A program made the translations under genes and the position numbers. A model generated the notes under the pieces. It was given only the letters and a program-made list of their open reading frames with translations, searched no databases and was not told the origin of the DNA. Below, piece by piece: positions 62,301-64,000 of a stretch of DNA of 64,000 nt (position 1 is the first letter of the stretch; the number at the start of each line of letters is the position of its first letter). This DNA is from Bdellovibrionales bacterium CG10_big_fil_rev_8_21_14_0_10_45_34. GTDB lineage: Bacteria; Bdellovibrionota; Bdellovibrionia; Bdellovibrionales; 1-14-0-10-45-34. The stretch is from the NCBI GenBank assembly GCA_002778785.1, contig PEZS01000009.1, positions 38,105 to 102,104 on the forward strand, in the 5' to 3' direction.

Positions 62301-63060
62301 TACACTGTTTCACAAAAACTTGAATGTCTCTTAGCCAAGCTGCCTTTTCTTCGTCTGTGGCACGCTCTCTAATTGCGGCAAGTTGTGATTCCATCAGTTT
62401 TCTGATGGCGAATGTTTTGGCACCGCCACCGGGGCCATCTAGCATAATATTCTCTTTTGCTAAAATGGCGCTGGCTGCATAAAGAAGCATGTTTTCCATT
62501 TCATAAAGAGAGCTATTGAGCGCTGTAAGACCCTTTCTTGTTTTTTCCCAGCTTTCCGCAAAGTCGTGTTCGCGTTGCGCTTCCGTCGAGACAGGATTAG
62601 AGCGTTTTAAACCTAAAATAGGTTGCCCCTGGGCAGCAGAGCGCAGGTTAGAGGCATTGCCGTACCAACTGCCGCCACGAATGACACGGTTGGAACCCTC
62701 TGTATACCCTGGGTCTTTACCGCCATGATGAGGTGAACTAACGGTTTCCCCCCGAACGTTTCCACTAAGTGCCTGAGCTTTATTGCCGATGCCTTTATCG
62801 TCGTTTCCTTTATTATCTTCGTTGCCTTCATCAGTCGAAGTTTGCTGGGGAAGTTTTGAAACTGATGATCGGCCCGATACGGCCGACTCATTTAAAAGAT
62901 TCGTACAGATTTCTTCGGAAGCAGGCGAGTCCGCTGGCTTCGCCTTATCTGTTGCCGCGGTAGAGGTCGACGAGGAAAGTGATAAAGAGAGCAACGCCCC
63001 AACAGCGACTACAAAAATTTTCAGCGACGAAAAAGACCGCCAGTATCTGTAATTCAACAA
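59350..63060 (-). CDS. exported double RavA/MoxR-type AAA+ protein
   Basis: 1236 residues. N-terminal signal-like segment (IFVVAVGALLSLSLSSSTSTA). Residues 98-152 resemble the C-terminus of SUMF1/FGE proteins (SNRVIRGGSW). AAA1: P-loop GPGGGAKT at 209-216, Walker B LIDEIDKM at 294-301, then LLSILNERQALIG. AAA2: P-loop GGPGSAKT at 805-812, Walker B VLLDEFEKA, then ALLSLLNEREVLSG and IATNATPSN. The AKT ending of both P-loops is typical of MoxR/RavA. A long charged region (about 530-790) separates them. TTG start at 63060, six bases after GGGAGG. Immediately upstream is a strong hairpin. It is next to the VWA/transglutaminase gene that would be its partner. Confidence 0.88.
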   Translation of the reverse strand: MLNYRYWRSFSSLKIFVVAVGALLSLSLSSSTSTAATDKAKPADSPASEEICTNLLNESAVSGRSSVSKLPQQTSTDEGNEDNKGNDDKGIGNKAQALSGNVRGETVSSPHHGGKDPGYTEGSNRVIRGGSWYGNASNLRSAAQGQPILGLKRSNPVSTEAQREHDFAESWEKTRKGLTALNSSLYEMENMLLYAASAILAKENIMLDGPGGGAKTFAIRKLMESQLAAIRERATDEEKAAWLRDIQVFVKQCNQAMSERDFVGGPDPFKLIEEGDYEIDYSRALIAPHNLFGLIDEIDKMPVSIQMTLLSILNERQALIGNRVVQTMLQAVAATTNMTQGEFIAQAPPSEVGGRMAMVDRFAVKIHVVNVTPSARDLYLLIETVNSSGDKQLHLIDLAAIRPLLEKVQIPDDMLLGSALEIGLHMDRVYTAKLNKAIEEAQGTNSPPKYYPPFSGSTRTHTKVVPLWKSAFLVRQLLDGVPYSKLRLTMHPADLPLLAVPLLQGGVESFVNEHALPVAFILHTHLVNDSSAKKPRAAADINSNKLSLFEDDDEVSGSDSNKRASENPYIKNRVSLGVFDPHNLTFSYKNRKGQSRKVIFDPDKGSVLYPNEEVRLELEASDHPMVLARRSTAKAKYFVNLNEILKRKYENFLIRQKKALSERRSQPRFVGSGRTKEFLDKAALRQGEREQLKDLEEFQQEFLSAVNSEIEKLSDPKTYNFDLKKLEALLLETEKQNSDLANELRAKMAAAFENGSSRELKLMALESLRLFYNELKSQFLDSELELQAILTTVAVTSGKNIALYGGPGSAKTLKSRLIISAALDTLSEAQIATINEELVSLLVKAGLSEKGHAYIKQFHPMSTEGEVVGRPDLGAMRRGEGYKYKFDGTLAAKDVFFVLLDEFEKAPPGVRTALLSLLNEREVLSGDELVKSNVRAFLIATNATPSNFLIGLGEFSTAWPIWDRIQRKAYAFNKLKLSDLRDIYLKAYLGRSAKLNMPLFFVPIKEMLTTKIDNETSFFSFSEDDPGIDEMLVQIQFRLNKIFVDESEVLRATHMDNPEAAPDYFVASRGESNRSALSILSQGGELSAAVFAKRIFDGDSLEEIVDSGIVFKMSDIVAFLNLFMTANPFYQLKYSVKSDGFPEVSVEASDHSELLDRMPLFDIRTLEYLKKEADIIAQVATSVLQRFIKNRLQLILENPNIFPSLFTSEQERVNWLLAAGVNKEDVKRHYPNANID
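62605..62769 (-). repeat. partial internal copy of the neighbouring SUMF1 gene
   Basis: Residues 98-152 of the AAA+ protein (SGNVRGETVSSPHHGGKDPG YTEG, then NRVIRGGSW) align with the SUMF1-like protein encoded 0.8 kb upstream (LSGNVWEW...SPLKGGIDPV-GTEGPNRVLRGGSW). The DNA agrees too: ACGTTTCCACTAAGT is identical at 62756-62770 and 63531-63545, and CTGCCGCCACG at 62669-62679 and 63429-63439. The copy keeps the frame but lacks about 15 bases and diverges after the RGGSW codons. Confidence 0.7.
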
Positions 63061-63073
63061 CGAAGGCCTCCCT

Positions 63074-63106
63074 GTTCGGCGCTTTGAGTATCAAAGTCAG
63101 CCGAAC
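63074..63106 (-). promoter_or_regulatory. stem-loop abutting the AAA+ gene ribosome-binding site
   Basis: Nested perfect arms GTTCGGC (63074-63080) with GCCGAAC (63100-63106), and CTTTGA (63082-63087) with TCAAAG (63091-63096) around a 3-base loop; only a 1-base and a 3-base bulge interrupt. On the minus strand the hairpin ends one base before the GGGAGG site (63072-63067). It is not followed by a U-tract. A translational switch, protein-binding site or RNA stabiliser are all possible. Confidence 0.55.
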
Positions 63107-63322
63107 TATTTGTGCTGAAAAATTGCTGACTTAGGCTCACTTAGATTGACAAGTGCGGTGTTTAACACGCCATGTTGCTAGCTTCAATTCATCGATCTTA
63201 AGGGTGTAGAACTTTCGTAGCTGTATTCTGTTTTTAGCAACTAAACGCATTGACGTCGGAAAACCCTTTTTGAAATTAGGACCTGATAATGTTCAAGGGA
63301 AAAAGAGTAAAAGGGACAAGGG

Positions 63323-64000
63323 CTACTTGGCTGTCCTCGCGAGGCGGATGCCTATATAGCTGCTGCGGTTCCCAGGACTAACGAGGTGACGGAAATCGGA
63401 GCGCAAGAAAAAAGCAGCGCAGATCCAGCTGCCGCCACGTAACACGCGGTTAGGGCCTTCTGTACCCACGGGGTCTATTCCGCCTTTAAGAGGCGAAATA
63501 CCGTCCCACGCATCCTGTATCCACTCCCACACGTTTCCACTAAGTCCATAAAATGGATTACCATCAATGAAGAGAGGTTTGAGCTGATCTATAGGAACCG
63601 TTCCATCATCGACTGAACGCCCATAGGCAGCGTATTGTTTCAATTTCTCTATATCATTTCTTTTTATCATCTCATCTATGCTGTCGCCGTCTTCAGTTTT
63701 AGCTTTTTGCATCAGGTATTCACGCTGAGCTTCTGTTATAAACGCTCTGTAACGCATTCCTTTTTTATGATCTGGAATTAGACTCTGAAGTGCAGGCTCT
63801 CCAGCTTCTGAAAGATCATTAAGAGCATCGACCCACTCTTCTGCGTCCTCATACGATACCATCTCTACAGGTCTCGTATCGCCTTTAAAATAAGAAGGAT
63901 CAGGATCAATCTGATACTTCTGCGGGAATCGCTTGTTCGCAAGTTCCGCTATGGTTTTATAAATAATCTGGGTGGTAGGAAACGCCATAATCTCAGGCAT
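63323..64000 (-). CDS. formylglycine-generating-enzyme/SUMF1-family protein (partial, runs off the window)
   Basis: 225 codons visible; the gene continues beyond the window edge. The family core is clear: PVEMVSYEDAEEWVDALND, YRAFITEAQREYLMQKA, YGLSGNVWEWIQDAWDG, GTEGPNRVLRGGSW and YIGIRLAR at the C-terminus. SUMF1-fold proteins include formylglycine-generating enzymes and many non-catalytic or ligand-binding homologues; the copper/active-site Cys pair of true FGE is not visible in this part. Codirectional with the AAA+ gene, 262 bases away. Confidence 0.85.
   Translation of the reverse strand: MPEIMAFPTTQIIYKTIAELANKRFPQKYQIDPDPSYFKGDTRPVEMVSYEDAEEWVDALNDLSEAGEPALQSLIPDHKKGMRYRAFITEAQREYLMQKAKTEDGDSIDEMIKRNDIEKLKQYAAYGRSVDDGTVPIDQLKPLFIDGNPFYGLSGNVWEWIQDAWDGISPLKGGIDPVGTEGPNRVLRGGSWICAAFFLRSDFRHLVSPGNRSSYIGIRLARTAK

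Noticed and set aside
1-64000. tRNA genes, rRNA genes, CRISPR arrays, prophage genes
   Set aside because: Looked for GTTCGA-type T-loops in gaps, regularly spaced repeats and phage-structural motifs; found none.

Overview
The window reads as chromosomal DNA of a flagellated, diderm (Gram-negative) bacterium, most likely a member of the Bdellovibrionota or a related former deltaproteobacterial lineage. This placement is an inference from gene content: a single fliL-fliM-fliN-fliO-fliP-fliQ-fliR-flhB-flhA-flhF-flhG-fliA run, a Tad/Flp pilus secretin and ATPase, a sigma-32-like factor with an N-terminal extension, a reduced pal/CpoB envelope cluster, and many exported proteins with no clear relatives. 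No rRNA, tRNA, CRISPR array or prophage is visible.

Layout. 1-2.5 kb: end of a Tad/Flp pilus cluster (secretin, CpaF ATPase). 2.5-7 kb (minus strand): a stand-alone FliG-like module, then aspS and hisS. 7-9.2 kb: a PHA-granule-type protein, an RpoH-like sigma factor, and a BrnT/BrnA toxin-antitoxin pair. 9.4-9.5 kb: a 114-nt nested hairpin of unknown role. 9.5-20.8 kb: the flagellar export, switch and placement operon, read from fliL to fliA, preceded by a near-perfect sigma-54 promoter and insulated by a Rho-independent terminator. 21-25.5 kb: SPOR protein, inositol monophosphatase, a DnaQ-like exonuclease, motA/motB. 25.6-37.4 kb: housekeeping genes (lon, RsuA/RluB pseudouridine synthase, smpB, rsmA, tsaD, cpoB-like, pal) mixed with coiled-coil and membrane proteins of unknown role. 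37.5-50 kb: large envelope proteins (a zinc-peptidase/beta-barrel fusion, a two-part exported fusion protein, a glycoside-hydrolase-like protein) around a phospholipid and lysine-pathway operon (dolichol/diacylglycerol-kinase-like gene, pssA, asd). 50-53.8 kb: accessory DNA with a Cys-rich exported protein behind a second sigma-54-like promoter, an AT-rich hxlR/VOC pair, and a decayed IS91-family transposase.

53.8-64 kb (minus strand) holds the most unusual block. A formylglycine-generating-enzyme-like (SUMF1) gene cut by the window edge is followed by a 1236-residue protein with two RavA/MoxR-type AAA+ domains, a 1339-residue transglutaminase plus von Willebrand A protein, and two leucine-rich-repeat proteins. 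MoxR ATPase, VWA and transglutaminase proteins are known genomic partners, but they are normally cytoplasmic or inner-membrane. Here the AAA+ protein, the transglutaminase/VWA protein and one LRR protein begin with signal-peptide-like segments. The AAA+ protein also carries in its N-terminal region a partial, DNA-recognisable copy of the neighbouring SUMF1 gene. A strong hairpin abuts its ribosome-binding site. I consider this block the best candidate for an undescribed system.
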